From Hydrogenimonas sp. (GTDB lineage Bacteria; Campylobacterota; Campylobacteria; Campylobacterales; Hydrogenimonadaceae), in assembly GCA_015494675.1 (NCBI GenBank), contig WGAW01000089.1:1-8647 (forward strand): DNA of 8,647 bases, in the 5' to 3' direction. This document shows, in pieces, positions 1 through 5,775 of this stretch. The translations under genes were made by a program, and so were the position numbers. Under the pieces are notes generated by a model, which was not told where the DNA came from, did no database searches, and saw only the letters and a list, made by a program, of their open reading frames with translations. Every line of letters starts with the position of its first letter. The stretch's first letter is position 1.

Positions 1-1
1 T

Positions 2-727
2 CATGTCGGGTTTTGCCATCTGCGCCGTAGTGGCTCCGTCGGCAAACTCTACGAGTGCGTGTATTACCGATTTGGTCTCTATGATCGCGTCGACATTTTC
101 GCAACCGTAGAGCCAGCGCGCCTCGAGGAGTTCGAAGAGTTTGTTCATCATCGTGGCGCTGTCGATCGTGATCTTCGCCCCCATGCTCCAGTTCGGGTGT
201 GCCAGCGCCTCGGCCAGCGTGGCGTTCTCTATGCTCTCCAGCGGCCTGTCCCTGAACGCTCCGCCGCTTGCGGTTATGACCATCTTTTTCGGTCTCCTGC
301 CGTTTAGAAGATACCACAGACCGAAGTGTTCGCTGTCGATGGGGCGCAGTTTCGAAGGGTCTATGAAAGCCCCCGCAGCTACCAGCGACTCTTTGTTGGC
401 CAGAGCCACCGTCTTGCCCTCCTCTATCGCGGTAACCGTCGGTTTGAGCCCCAAAAAGCCCACGAGCGCGTTTACCACTATGGCCGAAGAGCTCAGACGG
501 ATCGCTTCGAGTATTCCCTCTTCGCCCCAGAATACCCGCGGATGGTCCAGCATCGAGGCGAGCTCTTTCGTAGCCACACAGACGTAGCAGGGTCTGAATT
601 TGAGTATCTGCTCCTTGAGCAGTTCAATATTGTTCCCCGCGACCAGAGTCTCGACACGGATGTTGAAGCGTTCGGCCACCTTCAGCGTATTGACGCCGAT
701 GGAGCCCGTAGAACCGAGCAGAACCAC
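2..727 (-). CDS. dxr: 1-deoxy-D-xylulose 5-phosphate reductoisomerase, N-terminal 242 residues (cut by window edge)
   Basis: Dxr converts 1-deoxy-D-xylulose 5-phosphate to 2-C-methyl-D-erythritol 4-phosphate with NADPH and a divalent metal, the committed step of the MEP isoprenoid pathway in the cytoplasm. The translated frame shows the NADPH-binding loop GSTGSIG (residues 5-11), NKES (111-114), the metal-ligand motif DSEH (131-134, D131 and E133), the SGG loop (154-156), HPNWSMG (177-183) and DSATMMNK followed by E199. These match the substrate- and metal-binding residues known for E. coli Dxr, so the visible part looks fully functional. The frame is open to the window edge; roughly the last third of a family-length protein is outside. 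The start is a GTG at 727-725, immediately after the cdsA stop TAG (730-728) in the same frame, so no earlier start is possible. A GAGGGG stretch inside the end of cdsA, about ten bases upstream, can act as ribosome binding site. The arrangement suggests translational coupling to cdsA. Confidence 0.96.
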   Translation of the reverse strand, partial: MVLLGSTGSIGVNTLKVAERFNIRVETLVAGNNIELLKEQILKFRPCYVCVATKELASMLDHPRVFWGEEGILEAIRLSSSAIVVNALVGFLGLKPTVTAIEEGKTVALANKESLVAAGAFIDPSKLRPIDSEHFGLWYLLNGRRPKKMVITASGGAFRDRPLESIENATLAEALAHPNWSMGAKITIDSATMMNKLFELLEARWLYGCENVDAIIETKSVIHALVEFADGATTAQMAKPDM

Positions 728-1492
728 CTACAAAAGCCCCCTCAGAAGCAGAACCATCACTATGCCGCCGAAGAGGTATCCGTCCACCCTGTCGAGCATC
801 CCGCCGTGACCGGGCAGAATGTCGCCGCTGTCTTTGACCCCGGCTTCGCGTTTAAGATAGCTCTCGAAAAGATCGCCGAATACCGATGCTACGGAGACAC
901 CGAGGGAGATGAGCAGCGCCTGCGGCCGGTCCACGAGAGCGCCGCCGACGAAAAAGCCCGCGAAAGTGGCTATGAGCACGCCTCCTACGACACCCTCCAG
1001 CGTCTTGTTGGGCGATGTTTCACAAAACTTGCGCCTGCCCGCAAGCTTTCCGGTGAAGTAGGCCCCTATATCTGTCATCGCCACGACAACGAGCAGCCAA
1101 AAGAGCGCGTTTACACCGAAATCCATATAGAGCGCGAGAAGAAAAAGAAAGGATGCGACAGGGTATAGAAACGGCAGAAAGAGCCGCTTGTCGAAATCAC
1201 GTGTGTAGGCGAGCATGGATGCGAATATGACCGCGATCAGGAAAAAGAGGTCGTCGGGGTTCGGGTATATCAGCGCAAGAAGCCATACCGCAGCGGCGTA
1301 TGCGTACATCTGGTTGTTGTCGATCTTGAAGAGTCGCATCGCCTCGTAAAAAGAGAAGAGATAGACTATGCCCAGAAAGAGCCAGATAAGGAAGAAGTTG
1401 TCTATAAGGCCTATCGCGACGACGACCGCTATGAGTACGGCACCCGTCAAAAAGCGCGTTCTGTTTTCCGATATCAGGGAGAGAAGAGACAT
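728..1492 (-). CDS. cdsA: Phosphatidate cytidylyltransferase (CDP-diglyceride synthase)
   Basis: CdsA is an integral membrane enzyme that makes CDP-diacylglycerol from phosphatidate and CTP, the precursor of all bacterial phospholipids. The protein is about 254 residues from the ATG at 1492 and is mostly hydrophobic, with about seven or eight likely membrane segments. Numbered from the longer possible start at 1507, it shows TDIGAY (145-150), SPNKTLEG (165-172), and the C-terminal CDP-diglyceride synthetase signature: GDLFESYLKR (211-220), VKD (224-226), then PGHGGMLDRVD (232-242), whose acidic residues bind the metal-CTP. I prefer the ATG at 1492 because AAAGG lies six bases upstream, the same site used by the transporter gene further right. 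The ATG at 1507 (five more residues, MQRCF) has its only GGAG inside the loop of a small hairpin. dxr follows with no gap. Confidence 0.95.
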   Translation of the reverse strand: MSLLSLISENRTRFLTGAVLIAVVVAIGLIDNFFLIWLFLGIVYLFSFYEAMRLFKIDNNQMYAYAAAVWLLALIYPNPDDLFFLIAVIFASMLAYTRDFDKRLFLPFLYPVASFLFLLALYMDFGVNALFWLLVVVAMTDIGAYFTGKLAGRRKFCETSPNKTLEGVVGGVLIATFAGFFVGGALVDRPQALLISLGVSVASVFGDLFESYLKREAGVKDSGDILPGHGGMLDRVDGYLFGGIVMVLLLRGLL

Positions 1493-1510
1493 GAAACACC
1501 TTTGCATACC

Positions 1511-1523
1511 CGGGCTCCGCCCG
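1511..1523. repeat. Short palindrome CGGGCTCCGCCCG upstream of cdsA
   Basis: A perfect five-base-pair GC stem (CGGGC/GCCCG) with a three-base loop lies 19 bases upstream of the preferred cdsA start, in the probable 5' leader of the cdsA message. The same core, CGGGCTNNGCCCG, occurs at 1632-1644 and 8432-8444. Read on the minus strand the loop is GGA, so folding would occlude the ribosome binding site of the alternative upstream start at 1507. Confidence 0.6.
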
Positions 1524-1540
1524 AATCATAATATAATAAC

Positions 1541-1568
1541 TGATTTTACGCGAACAGCGTAAAAATCA
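1541..1568. repeat. Inverted repeat 1: TGATTTTACGC / GCGTAAAAATCA
   Basis: The arms are 1541-1551 and 1557-1568 with a five-base loop (GAACA). They pair over eleven positions with one bulged A in the right arm. It is the first of four adjacent hairpins and has no adjoining T-run on either strand. Confidence 0.65.
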
Positions 1569-1570
1569 TC

Positions 1571-1589
1571 TCGAAATCTTGGATTTCGA
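1571..1589. repeat. Inverted repeat 2: TCGAAATC / GATTTCGA
   Basis: This is a perfect eight-base-pair stem (1571-1578 with 1582-1589) and a TTG loop. It begins two bases after the previous hairpin and its right end overlaps the palindrome GAAGCTTC (1588-1595). Confidence 0.7.
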
Positions 1590-1605
1590 AGCTTCAGGGG
1601 GTTGT

Positions 1606-1622
1606 AGGGCCGGCCAGGCCCT
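1606..1622. repeat. Inverted repeat 3: AGGGCC / GGCCCT
   Basis: This is a perfect six-base-pair GC-rich stem with the five-base loop GGCCA. The left arm overlaps the palindrome GGCCGGCC, so alternative folds are possible. Confidence 0.65.
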
Positions 1623-1625
1623 GCC

Positions 1626-1650
1626 AAATTGCGGGCTTAGCCCGGAATTT
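1626..1650. repeat. Inverted repeat 4: eleven-base arms around the CGGGC/GCCCG core
   Basis: The arms 1626-1636 and 1640-1650 pair at ten of eleven positions, with one G-G mismatch, around a TTA loop. The outer part is AAATT/AATTT and the inner part is CGGGC/GCCCG. The A-rich left and T-rich right flanks give it the form of a weak bidirectional terminator, but the T-run is only three bases. Its inner thirteen bases share the core found at 1511 and 8432. It lies about 30 bases downstream of the stop codon of the small minus-strand gene, so a role at the end of that message is possible. Confidence 0.65.
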
Positions 1651-1681
1651 GCGTAACAATAAAAGTATATCCGATTATAGG

Positions 1682-2008
1682 TTAAACGTGAATATCGATA
1701 TGAGGATTCCCCTCATCGTCTATGGAGAAACCTCTATCTTTATGCTCTTTTTCTCTCTTTTTGGCGGCTCTTTGGCGCTCCCTCTCCTGCGACTCCGCCT
1801 CCTGCCGCGTATGCTCCCTTTCCGGATCTATCTGCATCGCCTCTTCGGCGGGGCGCGTCTCTTCGATGGTCTTCTCTTTTTCATTTACGAGCGCCTGCGC
1901 AGCCGCATTCTGGACATCATACCGGTTAAACTGCATATTCTGAATAGCGGATGCCACATTCATATTCTGGTTTACGAAAATGATGTTCGTAAGCGGTGAG
2001 ATGGCCAT
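1682..2008 (-). CDS. Small charged hypothetical protein, 108 residues
   Basis: Function unknown. The product starts MAISPLTNIIFVNQNMNVAS, then has a stretch rich in asparagine, glutamine and alanine (about residues 14-42) and a long, strongly charged Glu/Arg/Lys helix-forming segment (about 43-92), ending in a short tail GNPHIDIHV. There is no signal peptide, membrane segment or enzyme motif. The overall form suggests a partly disordered or coiled-coil adaptor. From memory, similar proteins occur in other Campylobacterota, which I could not check. The start at 2008 is chosen because AAGGAG lies five bases upstream; an in-frame GTG at 2068 would add 20 residues but has no comparable site. It lies 85 bases downstream of the NFACT gene on the same strand, with no obvious terminator between, so co-transcription is likely. 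Confidence 0.8.
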   Translation of the reverse strand: MAISPLTNIIFVNQNMNVASAIQNMQFNRYDVQNAAAQALVNEKEKTIEETRPAEEAMQIDPEREHTRQEAESQERERQRAAKKREKEHKDRGFSIDDEGNPHIDIHV

Positions 2009-2093
2009 TCGCGCTCCTTCGGCCTTTATAGCCCCTTTATGCGGCGGTGCACGGAAGAGACGACACACCCGTCGCTCTTGCGAAACACCCTTC

Positions 2094-3419
2094 TCAATCT
2101 TTCCTAATCTTTATAGTATCATAATCGGTATAGGTTACGTATGCACCCCTTTCGACCTTCACGTTGCGTCTATGGGTAAAATCGACCGGGTAGTCTCCGG
2201 GTTGAGAGGTGCTCGTCTGTACACAGAGCTGCGCAGCCTTTCTTATCACCTCTTTGGGCACCTGTTTTCTTCCCTCCGAGCGGATGATGCAGTGCGAAGA
2301 GGGGCGGTCTTTGAGGTGCAGCCATATATCGCCGGCCCTTGCATACTTCAAAAGCCACGCATTCTCCCTCTCGTTGCGCCCAACAAGCACCCTGTAGCCA
2401 TCTACATCGAAGAGTTCGCACTGAAGCTTCGGCTCCCTCTTTTTATGCCTCTGCTTCGGCGGAAAGAGCAGCGATATCTGCTCTTCCGACGTAGCCCCTT
2501 CGAGATTTTGAAGCATCCTTTTGTAAAACTCTATCCTGCTTTTTAGGCTCTGCTCTTCTATATGGAGACGCTCTGCCTTGTTCGCGGCGCGTCTGGCGAG
2601 AGTGTAGAAGTGCTCACCCATACGCTTGGGATTCGGCAGAGGGGGCAGCTCTATCGTCACGGGTTTCGAGTCGAAATCGAGTGTCTCGAGCGTTTTGTCG
2701 TACGGCTTTATCTCGTGCAGGTGCGCAAGCACTATGGAGCCCTCTTTCGAGAGTTTTTGCGCCCTCTTTTCAAGCTCCTCTTTCGCCGGAAGTCTTTCCA
2801 GCTCCTTTTTGAGCTTCTGAATCCTCTTTTTCAAAAAGCCGCGGTGGCGCGTCTTCAGCTCTTCGAGACGGCGCTCTCTTCTGAGTTCGGCACGCTCGGC
2901 CAGATAATCCTCTATGTTTCGTATCTCACCCGTTTTCCGCTCGCCTCCGTAAGGCTTGAGAGGCAAAAGCTTCACGCCGGGCTTGACGACCCTGAAGCTC
3001 GCCTCTGCATCCACATGCCTCAAAGCCTCCAGCACAACACCCTTTTCATCGAGTATGATAGCATTCGTATGCCTTCCGGTAAACTCCAGCTGCAGAGCGC
3101 TCCTGCTTGCCTTGTAGGCGCCCTGCAGCGCGGTGTCGATCCTTAAGATCTTATCCTCTCCCACAAGCCCCGCATGCAGAATCTTCGCACCGCTGAAGCG
3201 TTTTTTGAGCATCGTGTCGAAAGGTGCGTGGTAGCCTCTTTGCGGCGCGACGTCGTCGGCCCTGAATATCTCGCTCCTGCCTCGTGATAGGTCGAAGCCC
3301 AGGGCGACTCCCCCCTCAAACTCCATGCGAAGCACATTGTCGGCGATCCGCACCGCGGAGCGTATACGGCTGAACTTTCCTATATACGTCGCCACCGCCT
3401 CAAGCTCAAAATATCTCAT
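2094..3419 (-). CDS. rqcH: NFACT family protein, RqcH/Rqc2-like ribosome quality control factor
   Basis: RqcH-type NFACT proteins bind stalled 50S subunits carrying peptidyl-tRNA and recruit alanyl-tRNA to add C-terminal alanine tails that mark the peptide for degradation. Older annotations call them fibronectin-binding proteins. The 441 residues show an NFACT-N domain (about 1-175, including LEFTGRHTNAIILDE at 111-125 and EALRHVD at 131-137), a charged coiled-coil middle (about 175-310) and a C-terminal NFACT-R/DUF814 domain (about 335-440, with DGYRVLVGRNERENAWL, DIWLHLKDRPSSH and a final YTDYDTIKI). It is shorter than the roughly 570-residue Bacillus RqcH, and I see no clear helix-hairpin-helix segment. 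The position matching the conserved Asp-Arg pair of Bacillus RqcH (D97-R98) reads D89-K90. The ATG has AGGTGG six bases upstream. It is divergent from leuC and probably heads a unit with the small gene downstream. The gene symbol is by family; biochemical RqcH activity is inferred. Confidence 0.85.
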   Translation of the reverse strand: MRYFELEAVATYIGKFSRIRSAVRIADNVLRMEFEGGVALGFDLSRGRSEIFRADDVAPQRGYHAPFDTMLKKRFSGAKILHAGLVGEDKILRIDTALQGAYKASRSALQLEFTGRHTNAIILDEKGVVLEALRHVDAEASFRVVKPGVKLLPLKPYGGERKTGEIRNIEDYLAERAELRRERRLEELKTRHRGFLKKRIQKLKKELERLPAKEELEKRAQKLSKEGSIVLAHLHEIKPYDKTLETLDFDSKPVTIELPPLPNPKRMGEHFYTLARRAANKAERLHIEEQSLKSRIEFYKRMLQNLEGATSEEQISLLFPPKQRHKKREPKLQCELFDVDGYRVLVGRNERENAWLLKYARAGDIWLHLKDRPSSHCIIRSEGRKQVPKEVIRKAAQLCVQTSTSQPGDYPVDFTHRRNVKVERGAYVTYTDYDTIKIRKD

Positions 3420-3433
3420 CTACCGCCACCTCT

Positions 3434-3462
3434 ATAATTACCGTCAATGACAAGTTGCTCAA
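3434..3462 (-). promoter_or_regulatory. Putative promoter of the NFACT gene
   Basis: On the minus strand TTGAGC (3462-3457) and AATTAT (3439-3434) are 17 bases apart, a sigma-70-like arrangement ending about 15 bases before the NFACT start codon. The -10 is a weak match and the implied leader is very short, so this is tentative. Confidence 0.3.
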
Positions 3463-3490
3463 TTTTAGCAGATTATTTGTCCCGATTCGA

Positions 3491-3496
3491 TATAAT
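3491..3496 (+). promoter_or_regulatory. Putative -10 element of leuC (TATAAT)
   Basis: An exact TATAAT lies 36 bases upstream of the leuC ATG, in the divergent region 3420-3531. No good -35 is present at the usual distance; the upstream sequence is AT-rich instead, which is common for housekeeping promoters in Campylobacterota. A second TATAAT at 3433-3438 on this strand lies further from leuC. I see no leader-peptide attenuator. Confidence 0.5.
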
Positions 3497-3531
3497 CGCC
3501 CAACTATTACCATAACCTGCGAAGGATTTTT

Positions 3532-4800
3532 ATGCGGCAGACTATAACCGAGAAGATATTCAGCGAACATGTCGGCAAAGAGGTGAGCGCGGGCGAGATT
3601 GTGCGCTCTCCTATCGATATGGTCATCGGAAACGACATAACCACACCCATCTCCATAAGGGCGTTCGAAGAGAGCGGTGCCGAAAAGCTCGCCAACCCGG
3701 ACGGCTTCTCTATCGTCATGGACCACTTCATACCGGCCAAAGATATAGCCAGCGCGAATCAGGCCAAGATAAGCCGGGAGTTCGCCTACAAGCACAACCT
3801 GAAACACTTTTTCGACGAGAAGGATATGGGAATCGAGCACGCGCTTCTGCCCGAAAAGGGGCTCGTCGTCCCCGGCGACGTCATAATAGGAGCCGACAGC
3901 CACACATGTACCCACGGCGCGCTCGGAGCCTTCAGTACCGGCATGGGGTCAACCGATCTCGCATTCGCGATGATCACCGGCGGAAACTGGTTCAAGGTGC
4001 CTGAAACGATAAAAGTGGTCTTCAGCGGAAAGCCGGGCGAGCATGTCTACGGTAAAGATCTCATCCTGGAGCTTATCCGCATGATTGGAGTAGACGGTGC
4101 CCTCTACAAGGCTCTCGAATTTACGGGTGACACTATAGAGCACCTCGGTATGGACGACCGCTTCAGCCTCTGCAACATGGCCATAGAGGCGGGCGCCAAA
4201 AGCGGGATAATCGCCTGCGACGATATAACGAAAGAGTTTCTCGCAGACAAGGAGCTCGCAAGAGAACCGAAGTTCCACTACTCCGACGAGGGTGCAAACT
4301 ACTGCCGGGTTATCGAGATAGATCTCTCCAAACTGGAACCGGTGATCGCCTATCCGCACCTTCCGAGCAACGGAAAGCCGATATCGCAAGCCGTGGCCGA
4401 CGACCTGAAAGTGGATCAGGTCTTTATAGGAAGCTGCACCAATGGGCGACTCAGCGATATCAGGATTGCGGCGCAGATCGTGAAGGGCAAAAGGGTGGCC
4501 CGCCACACCAGGATGATCGTAACTCCCGCAACCCAGAAGATCCTCAAGGCCGCTGAAAAAGCGGGCTACATCGACACCCTCATCGATGCCGGAGCGGTGG
4601 TTTCGAACCCGACGTGCGGGGCGTGTCTCGGAGGATATATGGGTATTTTGGGCGACAACGAGCGCTGCATAAGTACGACGAACCGAAACTTTGTAGGCCG
4701 CATGGGCGCAAGAAGCAGCGAAATATATCTTGCAAACTCGGCAGTGGCGGCGGCATCCGCGATAGCCGGCAAGATCGTCGACCCGAGAAACTTCGCCTAG
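3532..4800 (+). CDS. leuC: 3-isopropylmalate dehydratase large subunit (short class)
   Basis: LeuC with LeuD isomerises 2-isopropylmalate to 3-isopropylmalate in leucine biosynthesis, using a [4Fe-4S] cluster in the cytoplasm. The 422-residue protein is an aconitase-superfamily subunit with all three cluster cysteines: C302 in GSCTNGRLSD, and C362 and C365 in NPTCGACLGG. Other family motifs are MDHFIP (63-68), GADSHTCTHGALGAFSTGMG (120-139) and NRNFVGRMG (384-392). The length fits the short 'archaeal-like' LeuC class (about 420 residues) rather than the 465-470-residue E. coli class. That class also includes homoaconitase-type enzymes, so substrate range is not certain from sequence. AAGGA lies five bases before the ATG. 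leuD is not adjacent: the next gene is an HDOD protein behind a candidate terminator, so the small subunit must be encoded elsewhere. Confidence 0.93.
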   Translation: MRQTITEKIFSEHVGKEVSAGEIVRSPIDMVIGNDITTPISIRAFEESGAEKLANPDGFSIVMDHFIPAKDIASANQAKISREFAYKHNLKHFFDEKDMGIEHALLPEKGLVVPGDVIIGADSHTCTHGALGAFSTGMGSTDLAFAMITGGNWFKVPETIKVVFSGKPGEHVYGKDLILELIRMIGVDGALYKALEFTGDTIEHLGMDDRFSLCNMAIEAGAKSGIIACDDITKEFLADKELAREPKFHYSDEGANYCRVIEIDLSKLEPVIAYPHLPSNGKPISQAVADDLKVDQVFIGSCTNGRLSDIRIAAQIVKGKRVARHTRMIVTPATQKILKAAEKAGYIDTLIDAGAVVSNPTCGACLGGYMGILGDNERCISTTNRNFVGRMGARSSEIYLANSAVAAASAIAGKIVDPRNFA

Positions 4801-4803
4801 CGA

Positions 4804-4833
4804 CTCTCTTGGCGGCATTTTCGCCGCCAGAGC
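4804..4833 (+). terminator. Candidate terminator after leuC
   Basis: A hairpin begins a few bases after the leuC stop. TGGCGGC (4810-4816) pairs with GCCGCCA (4823-4829) around the loop ATTTTC. The stem extends outward through CTC/GAG with one bulged T. The stem is strong, but the following sequence (CTTTACCG) is only a poor T-run, so termination may be partial. Confidence 0.55.
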
Positions 4834-4966
4834 TTTACCGCTACCGGCCAAACACTCCAGTGAAATTCACACTGCCCATACAGCCGGGGCTCAAAAAATC
4901 CGACATCCGTCCGATACTACATTCTGAAACGTGATTTTTTCACCCATACCGACAAAGGCTGAACCA

Positions 4967-5773
4967 ATGAGAAAAGAGCTTATCGAGCAGATAGAGCATA
5001 TTCCGACGCTTCCGGAGTCTATAGGGGCGATAGAGAGGGTCTACTCGGACAAAGAGAGCTCCGTCGCTGATATGGCGAAAGCGATAGAGGGCGACCCCAC
5101 GATGGCGGCGAACATACTAAAGCTTGCAAACTCGCCCCTTTACGGGCTAAGCAGAGAGGTTACAAATATACAGCAGGCGGTATCGCTGCTCGGCAAAGAT
5201 ACGGTAAGAAACTTCGCCATACATCTTGCCGCAACCTCTACGGTGCCGGTAGATGTCTCGCCATACGGTATCTCCGCCGCGGAGTACTCCAGAAGAGTGG
5301 AGCTCGTCAGCGCCCTTTTGAACAGGTGGCTCTCAAAAACCGAGCGTACTCTTCTCGGCACTGTAGGGCTGGCCGCCTTTCTGTCCGATATCGGGCAGGT
5401 TGTAATAAGCCACTACCTCCGGGAGACCGGCCAAAGCGACACCTTCTCCCGAATAGTAGACGAAAGCGGTGTCGAAGAGGCGGAGATGCAGGTATGCGGC
5501 AGCCGCGGCAGCGACGTAGCCGCGACGCTATTTCACAAATGGCACTTCTCCTCGGACCTTGTGCATCTTGTAAGATTCGCAACCTCCCCCGAAGATGCGG
5601 CGGATGAAGAGACGGCAAAAGGTGCAAGATATCTGAGTGTCGCAAAAACTCTTGTACGTTCAGACGGCAGGATCGAGGATGAAAACATCAAAAGCTCCTA
5701 TACCCTCGTTGAGGAGTACGGTTTCGACGAAGAGCCTTTCGAAGAGTCTCTGAATGCGGTACTAAACCTTTAA
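4967..5773 (+). CDS. HDOD domain protein
   Basis: HDOD domains are HD-superfamily relatives that usually lack catalytic metal residues and act in signalling or regulatory complexes; the target of this one is unknown. The 268-residue cytoplasmic protein is essentially one HDOD domain. It has the entry motif IPTLPESIGAIERV (12-25), EGDPTMAANILKLANSPLYG (41-60), IQQAVSLLGKDTVRNFAI (68-85) and AAFLSDIGQVVI (136-147). The His-Asp of true HD hydrolases reads Ser140-Asp141, so phosphohydrolase activity is unlikely. There is no receiver, GGDEF, EAL or membrane segment. I chose the ATG at 4967, which has AAAGG eight bases upstream; an in-frame GTG at 4931 lacks a ribosome binding site. Its own promoter would have to lie in 4834-4966, where I see no convincing element. 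mobA starts two bases after its stop. Confidence 0.87.
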   Translation: MRKELIEQIEHIPTLPESIGAIERVYSDKESSVADMAKAIEGDPTMAANILKLANSPLYGLSREVTNIQQAVSLLGKDTVRNFAIHLAATSTVPVDVSPYGISAAEYSRRVELVSALLNRWLSKTERTLLGTVGLAAFLSDIGQVVISHYLRETGQSDTFSRIVDESGVEEAEMQVCGSRGSDVAATLFHKWHFSSDLVHLVRFATSPEDAADEETAKGARYLSVAKTLVRSDGRIEDENIKSSYTLVEEYGFDEEPFEESLNAVLNL

Positions 5774-5775
5774 CC

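Larger units (their letters stand above)
1493..1681. other. Non-coding region with a run of four hairpins
   Basis: This 189-base gap lies between cdsA and the small hypothetical gene, both on the minus strand. I see no coding frame with a credible start. It holds an AT-rich patch near 1526-1540 that reads TATTATATTATG on the minus strand and could contain the cdsA -10 element. Beyond it are four consecutive inverted repeats at 1541-1568, 1571-1589, 1606-1622 and 1626-1650, plus the self-complementary words GAAGCTTC (1588-1595) and GGCCGGCC (1608-1615). None is followed on either strand by a classic T-run, although the last has A/T-rich arms and could terminate weakly in either direction. It may be a composite intergenic repeat, a structured leader of cdsA, or a small RNA; the sequence alone does not decide. 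Confidence 0.7.

Noticed and set aside
326..1168. A 280-codon open frame on the plus strand opposite dxr and cdsA
   Set aside because: It crosses two well-recognised minus-strand genes, has no recognisable motif, and is explained by their codon use leaving the opposite strand open.
1541..1650. The hairpin cluster as a CRISPR array or attachment site
   Set aside because: The four inverted repeats differ in sequence, there are no regular spacers, and no integrase, cas gene or tRNA is nearby.
2009..2068. GTG at 2068 as the start of the small hypothetical gene
   Set aside because: It lacks a good ribosome binding site, whereas the ATG at 2008 has AAGGAG at ideal spacing; the 20 extra residues look like a translated leader.
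1980..3146. Long plus-strand open frames (1980-2546 and 2562-3146) opposite the NFACT gene
   Set aside because: They complement conserved NFACT-N and NFACT-R domains and show no coherent protein features of their own.
3420..3531. A leucine attenuator or leader peptide upstream of leuC
   Set aside because: I see no short frame with leucine-codon runs and no alternative terminator hairpin in this 112-base gap.
3949..4851. A 300-codon open frame on the minus strand opposite leuC
   Set aside because: It lies mostly over the leuC coding sequence, which has all catalytic motifs; the reverse-frame protein matches nothing I recognise.
4834..4966. A promoter or small gene between the leuC terminator candidate and the HDOD gene
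   Set aside because: There is no convincing -10/-35 pair and no short frame with a ribosome binding site, so the stretch is left without a feature.
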